Part shown: in pieces, positions 1 to 6,156 of the stretch
How positions within the stretch are numbered: position 1 is the stretch's first letter
Layout: every line of letters starts with the position of its first letter
NCBI GenBank assembly: GCA_946480675.1
Contig: CAMLKS010000015.1
Coordinates: forward strand, 1 to 15,555
Reading direction: 5' to 3'
Length of the DNA stretch: 15,555 nucleotides
Origin: an uncultured Bacteroidota bacterium
GTDB taxonomy: Bacteria; Bacteroidota; Bacteroidia; Chitinophagales; Chitinophagaceae
The notes under the pieces: model-generated
The model's database searches: none
Told to the model about the DNA's origin: nothing
Seen by the model: the letters and a program-made list of their open reading frames with translations, nothing else
Position numbers and translations under genes: made by a program

Positions 1-21
1 CATTGCACCTCGTTCTGACTG
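1..21 (-). repeat. Left copy of 21-bp leader repeat, ending in an ATG at the window edge
   Basis: Read on the minus strand this is CAGTCAGAACGAGGTG, then CA and ATG. It is identical over 21 bases to positions 342-362. The ATG at 3-1 is probably the start of a further minus-strand gene that lies wholly outside the window. The repeat could extend further left, because the window begins inside it. Unlike the right copy, it has no TAnnTTTG promoter motif just upstream. Confidence 0.8.
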
Positions 22-38
22 TTGCTTAGGCGGCTGTA

Positions 39-344
39 CTATGCAGTGACTTCCGCTTCTTCTGGTTGTTTTTTAACGTACATATTCCTGTGTTTTAGAT
101 GTCCCTTAGCAAATGTACTTTTTTGAAGCACTTTACCAATTTTTTTCTGTTTTTTAGAAATTGCCGCCGCCTTTGCCTCCTCGTCCTTATAAAATCCCGC
201 TTCCACAGTTACGGTTACCTGAAACCTGCAAATAACAATGTGGTTTTGGTGGCAGAGAAGAGAGTTCATGAAACAAATGGTAAAGATTGCTCTTTTCACT
301 GTTTGCCTCAATAGCTCCAAGGCTTTTGCCATCTTAAGGCGCAT
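39..344 (-). CDS. Small Lys-rich hypothetical protein (101 aa)
   Basis: I do not recognise this gene. I chose the ATG at 344-342 rather than the longer in-frame start at 392. The promoter motif at 366-393 would place the transcript start near 360, and the same leader plus ATG recurs at the left edge. The protein opens MRLKMAKALELL and has a hydrophobic, Cys-containing stretch around residues 18-42. From about residue 50 it becomes strongly basic and Ala/Glu-rich (EEAKAAAISKKQKKIGKVLQ), ending in KKQPEEAEVTA. No known domain is visible. The gap from its TAG stop to the next ATG at position 3 is 35 bases, so it may be co-transcribed with whatever lies to the left. It might instead be an inserted or chance reading frame. 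Confidence 0.45.
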   Translation of the reverse strand: MRLKMAKALELLRQTVKRAIFTICFMNSLLCHQNHIVICRFQVTVTVEAGFYKDEEAKAAAISKKQKKIGKVLQKSTFAKGHLKHRNMYVKKQPEEAEVTA

Positions 345-362
345 TGCACCTCGTTCTGACTG
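342..362 (-). repeat. Right copy of 21-bp leader repeat, ending in the ATG of the 101-aa gene
   Basis: Exact direct repeat of positions 1-21. It lies just downstream of a promoter-like motif (366-393), so it would form almost the whole 5' untranslated leader plus the start codon of the 39-344 gene. The GAGG a few bases before the ATG is a possible ribosome-binding element. Confidence 0.85.
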
Positions 363-365
363 CGG

Positions 366-393
366 CAAATATACAAAATCTATGAATGTCAAA
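366..393 (-). promoter_or_regulatory. Bacteroidota-type promoter for the 101-aa gene
   Basis: On the minus strand a TTTG (393-390) is followed after 16 bases by TATATTTG (373-366), an exact match to the -7 consensus TAnnTTTG. The spacer is one base shorter than the usual 17-23. Transcription would start near 360, leaving a leader of about 16-20 bases that coincides with the 21-bp repeat. Confidence 0.55.
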
Positions 394-460
394 TCCTTAT
401 CACAGATTGCGGAGGGCTATTTTAAAACTCACACCAACTGTATAGGTTTTTCTGTTCCTT

Positions 461-550
461 TTACTTTTCCGGTGCCTGTAAGGTTACACCCATTTGCTGG
501 AGGGCGCCGAGCCTGTCGGACTGGAGCCAGCGGAGGTTGTTATCAAACAT
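461..550 (-). pseudogene. Truncated remnant: C-terminus of a SnoaL-like gene
   Basis: The minus strand here encodes WLQSDRLGALQQMGV, then TLQAPEK and a TAA stop. The last 22 residues of the intact SnoaL-like protein at 2143-2679 are the same except for one Gly-to-Ala change. At DNA level 458-530 matches 2140-2212 at 67 of 73 positions by my alignment. The rest of the gene is absent: upstream of the matching codons the sequence diverges at once, and only a short in-frame lead (MFDNNLR) from an ATG at 550 joins on. A 29-residue peptide could formally be made, but this is best read as the 3' stub of a former paralogue. Confidence 0.8.
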
Positions 551-571
551 CAATTGCCTTTATTATATTGG
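537..571 (+). promoter_or_regulatory. Weak candidate promoter for the 596-2095 gene
   Basis: TTG at 537-539 and TATATTGG at 564-571 (one mismatch to TAnnTTTG) are separated by 24 bases, one more than usual. The transcript would begin about 20 bases before the ATG at 596. It overlaps the start of the SnoaL remnant on the other strand. Confidence 0.3.
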
Positions 572-595
572 CAGGCAAAATCCATCCTATAACAA

Positions 596-2095
596 ATGAA
601 CAGATCCCTTTTACTTGTATTGCTATTTCTTTTTCCTGTATGGCTGCAGGCCCAGCCTAAAATGGTGATGAGCCCCGGCTTTGAAGAGCCGGAACCAGGC
701 ACTAAAAAATTGCTGATACTCAAGAATGGCAATGTGGCTTACCTGAACATTACGCCCGATAATATTGAAGCCAAAATATATGATGGCCAAGGCAAGCAGT
801 TGAGTATGCGCAAAACACCGCACAGCCAGTGGACAGACCGGAAAATGAGTGCATCGACCTTTGGCGGACTGTATGAAATAAACAATGAGATTGTATTGTT
901 TTATCACCAAACGCATCGTGGTAATGTAGAGGTACTGAAACGTATTCACCTGGATGCGGCAACGGGTAAATTTAATCGTGCTAAAGAGATACTGCGGCTG
1001 GGTGAGACGAGTGCGATACTGCCTGTAGCAATAAAAGTAGATGAAGCCACGGGCCACCAGGTGGTTTTCTATATTACGGACACAGACTACAAATCTTTCA
1101 AAGCCCAATTCTACGACGACCAGTTTAACCCGGCAGGAGAAGCCATGCTAACTACGCAGGATTCGATACTGGATTATCATAACCTTGTGTTTCACAATGG
1201 CACCCTATATGCGCAGTATAGCTATAAGCTGCGCAAATGGAAAGAAGAACGCATGGAGCTGATGCTGGCTACCCTGAAGGAAGGCGATAATGCATTTGAG
1301 ATACATGACCTGAAAACGACAGTGCCATCTGATATGAATGGTATGAAGATGGTGCACAACCCTGCGACCAACACCTGCCATACTGTATTGATGTATGAAG
1401 AGCGTCGCAAGGGTGGTTTTAACGGTCGGGAAACTGTCTATTCGTCGATAGAGCAGAAGTATGTAAACTATAACAACTTTGAGGTGGTAGAAAAGGGAAT
1501 GGGGGGCGAGCTGAACAGCAAAGCACTGGGTATGGGTATAACAGATGGCTACCACGGCGTGCTGGAAAATGTATTCAGCACCGGTAAGAATGCTAATGCC
1601 GTGGTATGCGAAGAATTATCTTACTACTATACTAAAAGCGCTACGGAAACACGCGCGGGCAACCTTGGCATTGCCATTCAGGATGAAACGGGTAAGGTGA
1701 AAGAGGCGTATGTAATAGAACGTATGCAGGCATCGGGCAGAGGCTTTATGAGAAACCGGTTTGAAATAGAGCAGTACTTTGGGTACTATTATTTCAATGC
1801 ACCGGATGCCGGCTACATTATTTTTAACGATATCCCGGAAAACTTTGATAAAGAGCCCGGCAAGAAGGCACACTATGTTACCACCATATCGGACGCGAAT
1901 GCGATATTGTATAAAATGGTGAACGGTAAGGTAACAAAATCGTACTTGTTTGGTGCGCCGAAGGATAAACGATCGGGTAACTATGCGATGCCCGGCAGCA
2001 TGGCGTATAATGCTAAAGACAATACGCTGGCTATGCTAATGGTAAACAATGACAGGGGAAATAAAAAAGTGCACCTTGCATTGGTTCAATTGTAA
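596..2095 (+). CDS. Secreted protein of unknown function, paralogue of 12340-13920 (499 aa)
   Basis: The protein begins with a clear signal peptide (residues 1-19, hydrophobic LLLVLLFLFPVWLQA, cleavage probably before QPK), so it is exported. The rest is a soluble, beta-rich sequence with repeated patterns of strand, turn and Asp/Asn-Gly loops, which suggests a beta-propeller-like fold. I recognise no catalytic motif and no C-terminal sorting domain. It is clearly related to the protein at 12340-13920. Shared landmarks are an LKNGN/LRNGN motif near the N-terminus, a G-L-x-x-I-N-x-E segment near residue 90, IIFNDIPEN against ILFNDVEEN, and a similar end (PGSMAYNAKDNTLAMLM against PGSADFDKQNNSVAMLI). 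It ends at a terminator shared with the convergent SnoaL-like gene. Bacteroidota envelope proteins of this size often lack known domains, so I assign no function. Confidence 0.88.
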   Translation: MNRSLLLVLLFLFPVWLQAQPKMVMSPGFEEPEPGTKKLLILKNGNVAYLNITPDNIEAKIYDGQGKQLSMRKTPHSQWTDRKMSASTFGGLYEINNEIVLFYHQTHRGNVEVLKRIHLDAATGKFNRAKEILRLGETSAILPVAIKVDEATGHQVVFYITDTDYKSFKAQFYDDQFNPAGEAMLTTQDSILDYHNLVFHNGTLYAQYSYKLRKWKEERMELMLATLKEGDNAFEIHDLKTTVPSDMNGMKMVHNPATNTCHTVLMYEERRKGGFNGRETVYSSIEQKYVNYNNFEVVEKGMGGELNSKALGMGITDGYHGVLENVFSTGKNANAVVCEELSYYYTKSATETRAGNLGIAIQDETGKVKEAYVIERMQASGRGFMRNRFEIEQYFGYYYFNAPDAGYIIFNDIPENFDKEPGKKAHYVTTISDANAILYKMVNGKVTKSYLFGAPKDKRSGNYAMPGSMAYNAKDNTLAMLMVNNDRGNKKVHLALVQL

Positions 2096-2120
2096 ATAGC
2101 AATGTCGCAGTTTTTATATT

Positions 2121-2144
2121 AAAAGCAGCCAATTGGCTGCTTTT
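2121..2144. terminator. Bidirectional terminator between convergent genes
   Basis: A perfect 24-base palindrome: AAAAGCAGCC, then AATT, then GGCTGCTTTT. It forms a GC stem with A and T tracts on both sides, so it can end transcription from the 596-2095 gene and from the opposing SnoaL-like gene. It overlaps the stop codon of the latter (2145-2143) by two bases. Confidence 0.85.
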
Positions 2145-2679
2145 ACTTTTCCGGTGCTTGTAAGGTAACACCCATCTGCTGTAGCCCGCCGAGCCTGTCG
2201 GACTGGAGCCAGGAGTGGGTGATTTTGCCGTCTGCTATTTGATACATTACAAGGGCTTCATTGTGTATCTGCCTATGGCTGGTGGGGTAGCCGCGGAAGG
2301 GGGCACTATGCGTGCCGGTCCACGACCAGCGGGCTACTACCTTGTCGCCCTCGGCTATCATGTCTTCTATTTTAAACCTGATATCGGGGAAGGCCGTAAC
2401 GAGGTCGGTAACGGTATTGCGGAAGCCCTGCGGGCCCTTGGCGCCTGCACCTTCAAAGGCGGGTGCTATCACCTCGTCCAGCCTTTCGAGCCTGCGATTG
2501 TTGATGATGTCCTCATACAACGAGCGGATGAGCGCTTTGTTCTGTGCAGTAGTTCCTGTTTCCATTTTTATAGTTTTTGATGTTTTATTGTGCTGTGCCT
2601 CTGCATTGTTTACGGCCCACGCCATGAGGATTGCCAGCGTTAGTGCTTTGGTGTATTGCATATGCATCTTGCTTTTCAT
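2143..2679 (-). CDS. Exported SnoaL-like (ester cyclase type) protein (178 aa)
   Basis: The C-terminal 140 residues fit the SnoaL-like polyketide/ester cyclase family (NTF2-like alpha+beta barrel). Seen in order are NKALIRSLYEDIIN, a GPQGFRNTV segment, AFPDIRFKIEDMIAEGDKV, RWSWTGTH, and a closing IADGKITHSWLQ. The family fold binds small hydrophobic ligands; many members have no known reaction, so no substrate can be named. The N-terminus carries a signal-peptide-like stretch (ALTLAILMAWAVNNAEAQ), suggesting export. The start is uncertain among Met1, Met5 and Met7, because a TAGCTTTG promoter motif lies only 4 bases before Met1. It follows the AraC-type regulator by 51 bases in the same orientation, so the regulator may control it. 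A truncated second copy of its 3' end lies at 461-550. Confidence 0.85.
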   Translation of the reverse strand: MKSKMHMQYTKALTLAILMAWAVNNAEAQHNKTSKTIKMETGTTAQNKALIRSLYEDIINNRRLERLDEVIAPAFEGAGAKGPQGFRNTVTDLVTAFPDIRFKIEDMIAEGDKVVARWSWTGTHSAPFRGYPTSHRQIHNEALVMYQIADGKITHSWLQSDRLGGLQQMGVTLQAPEK

Positions 2680-2683
2680 ACCA

Positions 2684-2691
2684 CAAAGCTA
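2684..2691 (-). promoter_or_regulatory. -7 promoter element (TAGCTTTG) before the SnoaL-like gene
   Basis: An exact TAnnTTTG match on the minus strand, but no TTG stands at the expected 17-23 bases upstream; there is only a T-rich run. If used, transcription would begin at or just inside the first ATG codon. Translation would then start leaderless or at Met5 or Met7. An activator, possibly the neighbouring AraC-type protein, could make up for the missing -33 element (inference). Confidence 0.4.
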
Positions 2692-2730
2692 CCGTGGCAT
2701 GCAGGGGCGGGCTTGTAAAAAATCATTGAA

Positions 2731-3495
2731 TTACCAGAAGCGTGGCGCGCGGAAGAAATCGCCCGGGGTTTGCCCGGTAAACTGTTTGAAGGCCTTGTTG
2801 AAATGTGCCTGGTCGTAATAGCCGGCGCTGTGGGCGAGCGATGTAAAGCTATCGCCCTGCGTGCTGCCTTGCACGATGCGGCGCATACGCACTACCGATG
2901 CCAGTTGCTTGGGCGTAGCACCTACGGCCTTGCGAAAACGTTTCTCAAAAGCATCGTGGCTGATGTAGAGCTTATCTATCATAGCGCTAATGCTGCCATT
3001 GCCGCCTGCCTTGTATATGTGCTGTATGGCAGTGGTAACGAGTGCATTGGCCTGCCTGCCATTGAGCAGGGATAGCAGCAGTTGCTCTATATGTGCTATG
3101 CGTTGCGCGGTGGTAGTGCTGTGCTGCAATTTATCGGCCAGTGTGCGGAGGGTGGCTGCGGGTATGAAATTATCGAGCGTGGCGCTTTGATTGTATATGG
3201 CCTGCATATTGATGCCGAGCAAAGCCGTGGCTGCACCGGGCTGCAGCAGCACCAATATGTTATGGGCACCGGCATGGTAATGTATATGCCTTGCCGTGTT
3301 TCTGAGCCCACTGATGGCGAATGGCGGGAATACCGCTGCATCATCGCTTACCGTACCATGGCAACGAAAAGCCATGACCACCGAGGTATCGGGCAGGATG
3401 CGGTTGGTGACAGCATCGCCCGCCTGTATGCAGGTGTACTGCTTTACATAAGGCTGTAAGCGCAGGCAGGGATGATATGTGTGCACATGCAACAT
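2731..3495 (-). CDS. AraC-family transcriptional regulator (254 aa)
   Basis: The C-terminal part (about residues 160-250) is an AraC/XylS DNA-binding domain with two helix-turn-helix units. The first is around SAMIDKLYISHDAFEKRF. The second contains SLAHSAGYYDQAHFNKAF and is followed by the usual FTGQTPGDFF. The N-terminal half starts with a pattern (RLQPYVKQYTC, then RILPDTSVVMAF) typical of Bacteroidota AraC-type regulators with a small-ligand or sensory N-terminal domain; no classic cupin motif is obvious. Length is normal for the class. The gene lies 51 bases upstream of the SnoaL-like gene in the same orientation, which makes that gene the natural candidate target (inference). The protein is cytoplasmic with no signal peptide. 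Its own promoter is not clear. Confidence 0.93.
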   Translation of the reverse strand: MLHVHTYHPCLRLQPYVKQYTCIQAGDAVTNRILPDTSVVMAFRCHGTVSDDAAVFPPFAISGLRNTARHIHYHAGAHNILVLLQPGAATALLGINMQAIYNQSATLDNFIPAATLRTLADKLQHSTTTAQRIAHIEQLLLSLLNGRQANALVTTAIQHIYKAGGNGSISAMIDKLYISHDAFEKRFRKAVGATPKQLASVVRMRRIVQGSTQGDSFTSLAHSAGYYDQAHFNKAFKQFTGQTPGDFFRAPRFW

Positions 3496-3561
3496 GCAGC
3501 TGCAAGGTAGGCAGCGGGCTGCAATAGAAAGATTGGTAAAGTTGATGCTGCTATAGCGTGC

Positions 3562-5568
3562 TTACCACACCAGCGTTATATCGCCCTTTAGTATTTCTTC
3601 CTTGCCCATGTAGTTGTAAGTGATGATGTAGTAGTAGGTGCCCATGGGTTGCACTTTGCCTTTCAGCTTGCCATCCCAGGCATCGTTGATGTTTTGAGAG
3701 GTGAAGACCGCCTGCCCGTACCGGTTGGAGATGCGGATGGTGTAGTTGGATACATTGGCGAGGTCGCCACGGATGCGGATAACATCATTGAGGCCATCGC
3801 CATTGGGTGAAAAGGCATTGGGGTAGTAGAGCTTGCAATTGCGGAAGTCGATACGGACACTGCCCTTTACAGTCTCGTTGCAGCGGTTGGTGATGCTAAC
3901 GCTGTAGGTGCCGCTTTGTGTCACCTTCAGCTCGCGCCCCGTAGAGCCATCCGACCATAGGAATTTTACCGTATCGCCCACGGGGCCTATGCGCGGCAGT
4001 ATCTTTTCTTCTCCATCGCAGAGCTTATCATCATCGCCCATCACAAGCGTAGGTATGCGGATGCTGCGAAACTGTATGGCATCGCCGGTAGCGCAGCCAT
4101 TGTAGGCGATAGATAAAGTGTACAGGCCCGGTTCGGTAACCCTGAGTGTGGGGGTGGTGGCGCCGGTATTCCATGCATAGGTTGTGCCCGGCTTTTGCAC
4201 ACCGGCATGGAGCGTAATGGTATCCTTACTGCAAATGAAACTATCGAGACCGAGATCGAGCGAGAGCTTCACTTCCTCTACATAAAAAGTATCGGTAATG
4301 AGGATACAGTCTTTGATGGTGCTGACGGTGTAAGAGCCGCCCTTATTGATAAAGTAAGTAGAATCGCGGCTGCCATCGTGCCAGATGTAGTGCGCGGCAC
4401 TGCGGGCCTTGAGCAGGCGTGTAGAATCTTTACAAAGATAGATGACCTGCAGGGTGCCGGGCAGCGTATCGAGCGCGATGCCTACCTGCGGTACGGGTTG
4501 CGGCAGTCCATAGCCCGACTTGAACGAACCGAGATTAACCGCATGGTGTACATAAGTGGGTGTATTGCTGTTGGGAGTGCTGATGCGGGCGAGGTAGCTT
4601 TCATTGGGCAGGGCGAGGTAGATATTGCTATCGGGGCCCAGCTGCAATGCACCCATTACATCGTACAGCCCCGGTGTGCCGGTGTAAATGGTTTTGCGCA
4701 ATGCGCCTACCTGTGCAGGCGGCAGCGTCATATCATATTGATACACTTCCGCCTTCTTGAGTTCGGCGGCGTAGAGTTTGCTGTTATCGGGCGAGAACTC
4801 GCTGCCGTAAAAACATTCGTTGCCCGAAGAATCTATGAGTGTGCCATTGGTAACAGCACCGGTAATGATATCGAAATCGTGAATGGCGAGGTAGCTGCGG
4901 GTGTGGTGCGTAGCTATGGAAAGGTATCGCTTGTTGGGCGATATTTTCATAGTGGCCACATTGGGTATGGTGATGCCGTAGCCGAGCTTTGATATGACGG
5001 GGCCGGTAACGCCCTTGGCCGTTACCTGGAAGGCATGCACCTCGTTGCTATACCGCTTGATGGCCAGTACCCACATCATATCGCAGAGGGCTACGGTGGT
5101 CATGGCTTCGGTATAGCCATCGCCGAGGATGGTATTTTTGGTGGCAGCCACCACATCGCCCAGGCCACCGTTCAGCGCCATATCTATTTCTGAATATTGC
5201 AGCTGGCCGGAGTGGTCTTTATCGCCCACGGTGAAGAGGTAGTATGTGTTGGCTTTTTTAGCTGTGGGTATGATGACCGCACCCTGTGCGCTGGTGCCGT
5301 TATTGTCCTGCCCCATAGCATAACCATTGGGCATGCCATCATGGTTTCTATCCCATACGTTTTGCCCATCGGTATAAAAGAGGAGATTGCCGGAAGCGGC
5401 ATCGCTGACAATGGCGCCGTTTTCCGATATATTGGCTTTGGTAGTGTAGGTGAAAAAAGAGCCGATATTGAGGCCGGTGTATTTGCCGAGTATCCAGTTA
5501 TTGTTCTGTCTTTGTGCATGGGTATGCAGGCACAGCAGGATGCATAATAAGGTGTAGGTATAGCGCAT
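3562..5568 (-). CDS. Secreted propeller/Ig protein with gliding-motility C-terminal sorting domain (668 aa)
   Basis: Residues 1-18 are a signal peptide (LLCILLCLHTHA before Q19). Residues about 20-365 form a beta-propeller-like region, with repeated elements such as MKISPNKRYLSIA, FYGSEFSPDNSKLYAAE and LQLGPDSNIYLALP. Three Ig/PKD-like modules follow between about 370 and 575. Each opens with a Cys-Lys/Asp motif, has a Y/F-x-W-x-D/N-G-S/A core (YAWNTGATTPTL, FLWSDGSTG), and ends in G-x-Y-x-x-S followed by Cys. Residues 580-668 are the gliding-motility-associated C-terminal domain: YYPNAFSPNGDGLND, IRISNRYGQAVF, AWDGKLKG, and GTYYYIITY. This type B sorting signal routes proteins through the type IX secretion system to the cell surface. 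The domain name is historical and does not prove a role in gliding. A promoter motif just upstream suggests it is transcribed on its own. Confidence 0.95.
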   Translation of the reverse strand: MRYTYTLLCILLCLHTHAQRQNNNWILGKYTGLNIGSFFTYTTKANISENGAIVSDAASGNLLFYTDGQNVWDRNHDGMPNGYAMGQDNNGTSAQGAVIIPTAKKANTYYLFTVGDKDHSGQLQYSEIDMALNGGLGDVVAATKNTILGDGYTEAMTTVALCDMMWVLAIKRYSNEVHAFQVTAKGVTGPVISKLGYGITIPNVATMKISPNKRYLSIATHHTRSYLAIHDFDIITGAVTNGTLIDSSGNECFYGSEFSPDNSKLYAAELKKAEVYQYDMTLPPAQVGALRKTIYTGTPGLYDVMGALQLGPDSNIYLALPNESYLARISTPNSNTPTYVHHAVNLGSFKSGYGLPQPVPQVGIALDTLPGTLQVIYLCKDSTRLLKARSAAHYIWHDGSRDSTYFINKGGSYTVSTIKDCILITDTFYVEEVKLSLDLGLDSFICSKDTITLHAGVQKPGTTYAWNTGATTPTLRVTEPGLYTLSIAYNGCATGDAIQFRSIRIPTLVMGDDDKLCDGEEKILPRIGPVGDTVKFLWSDGSTGRELKVTQSGTYSVSITNRCNETVKGSVRIDFRNCKLYYPNAFSPNGDGLNDVIRIRGDLANVSNYTIRISNRYGQAVFTSQNINDAWDGKLKGKVQPMGTYYYIITYNYMGKEEILKGDITLVW

Positions 5569-5599
5569 AGTAACTAAGGATAAATGGTACCCTAAGTTA

Positions 5600-5632
5600 C
5601 AAAACTATTTCTTACTGATATATGCTACACAA
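5600..5632 (-). promoter_or_regulatory. Promoter for the gliding-motility-type surface protein
   Basis: On the minus strand TTG (5632-5630) and TAGTTTTG (5607-5600, exact TAnnTTTG) are 22 bases apart, within the normal range. Transcription would start near 5594, about 26 bases before the ATG at 5568. The -33 element lies inside the 3' end of the acetyltransferase gene. Confidence 0.6.
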
Positions 5633-6138
5633 TGGCGCAGGCGCTCATCATTGGCCAGGCGCGGGTGGATAAAATCGGTATGGTGCTGCATGCCTGCTTT
5701 TTGCATTACATGTATGGACGGCAGGTTGATAGCCGGTGCGGTGGCGTAGATGACGGGTAGCTGCAAAGTATCGTGTGCATGCTGCAGGCAGCGGATGGCC
5801 CCTTCGGTAGCATAGCCTTTGTTCCAATGCTCTTTTGCCAGGCGCCAGCCTACATCGGTGCAGGGAGTAAAGGTAGCGGCGTATTCCTGCCAAAAGAGGC
5901 CGATGAAACCAATGAGGGCACCATCCTCCAGCCTATCGACAGCATAGTAGCAATAGCCTTTTTCAGCCTGCATCTGCTGCATGCGGCGCACGAAATCGTG
6001 GGTTTGCTGCGGGCTAGCTATGGCGGGGAAGAAGCGCATCACTTCAGCATCGCCACTGATGGCAGCCATGAGGGGGATATCCGCATCTGTCCAGCCGCGG
6101 AAGCCGAGACGCTGCGAGGTAAAGAGGTATGGTAGCAT
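5605..6138 (-). CDS. GNAT-family N-acetyltransferase, RimJ/RimL-like (177 aa)
   Basis: The protein shows the GNAT layout of the RimJ/RimL branch: an N-terminal strand with TSQRLGFRGWTDADIPLM, a central YYAVDRLEDGALIGFIGL strand pair, and the acetyl-CoA binding segment DVGWRLAKEHWNKGYATEG (the R/N-K-G-Y-A loop). A final NLPSIHVMQKAGM motif is typical of this branch. It would transfer an acetyl group from acetyl-CoA to an amine, such as a protein N-terminus or a small molecule; the acceptor cannot be told from sequence. Length matches the family. It begins 18 bases after the histidine kinase stop, so it is likely co-transcribed with it, with no evident functional link. The ATG at 6138 is the only early start and is well placed. 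Confidence 0.93.
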   Translation of the reverse strand: MLPYLFTSQRLGFRGWTDADIPLMAAISGDAEVMRFFPAIASPQQTHDFVRRMQQMQAEKGYCYYAVDRLEDGALIGFIGLFWQEYAATFTPCTDVGWRLAKEHWNKGYATEGAIRCLQHAHDTLQLPVIYATAPAINLPSIHVMQKAGMQHHTDFIHPRLANDERLRHCVAYISKK

Positions 6139-6156
6139 GAAGGTGAAGATAATGAT

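Noticed and set aside
1..362. CRISPR-like or insertion-sequence reading of the 21-bp repeats
   Set aside because: Only two copies, 341 bases apart, with no terminal inverted repeats and no transposase.
238..660. Plus-strand frame of 140 codons ahead of the 596-2095 gene
   Set aside because: It runs across the small Lys-rich gene, the SnoaL remnant and the signal peptide of the next gene in another frame; no protein-like features.
2215..3459. Several plus-strand frames opposite the SnoaL-like and AraC-type genes
   Set aside because: Both minus-strand genes are strongly supported by family motifs, so these frames are shadows.
4195..4992. Plus-strand frame of 265 codons inside the propeller/Ig gene
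   Set aside because: It is antisense to a well-supported secreted protein; its composition mirrors the codon bias of the real gene and no domain is seen.
5035..5052. Partial match to the 21-bp leader repeat (TGCACCTCGTT)
   Set aside because: Only about 11 bases match, inside a coding region; chance similarity is the simpler explanation.
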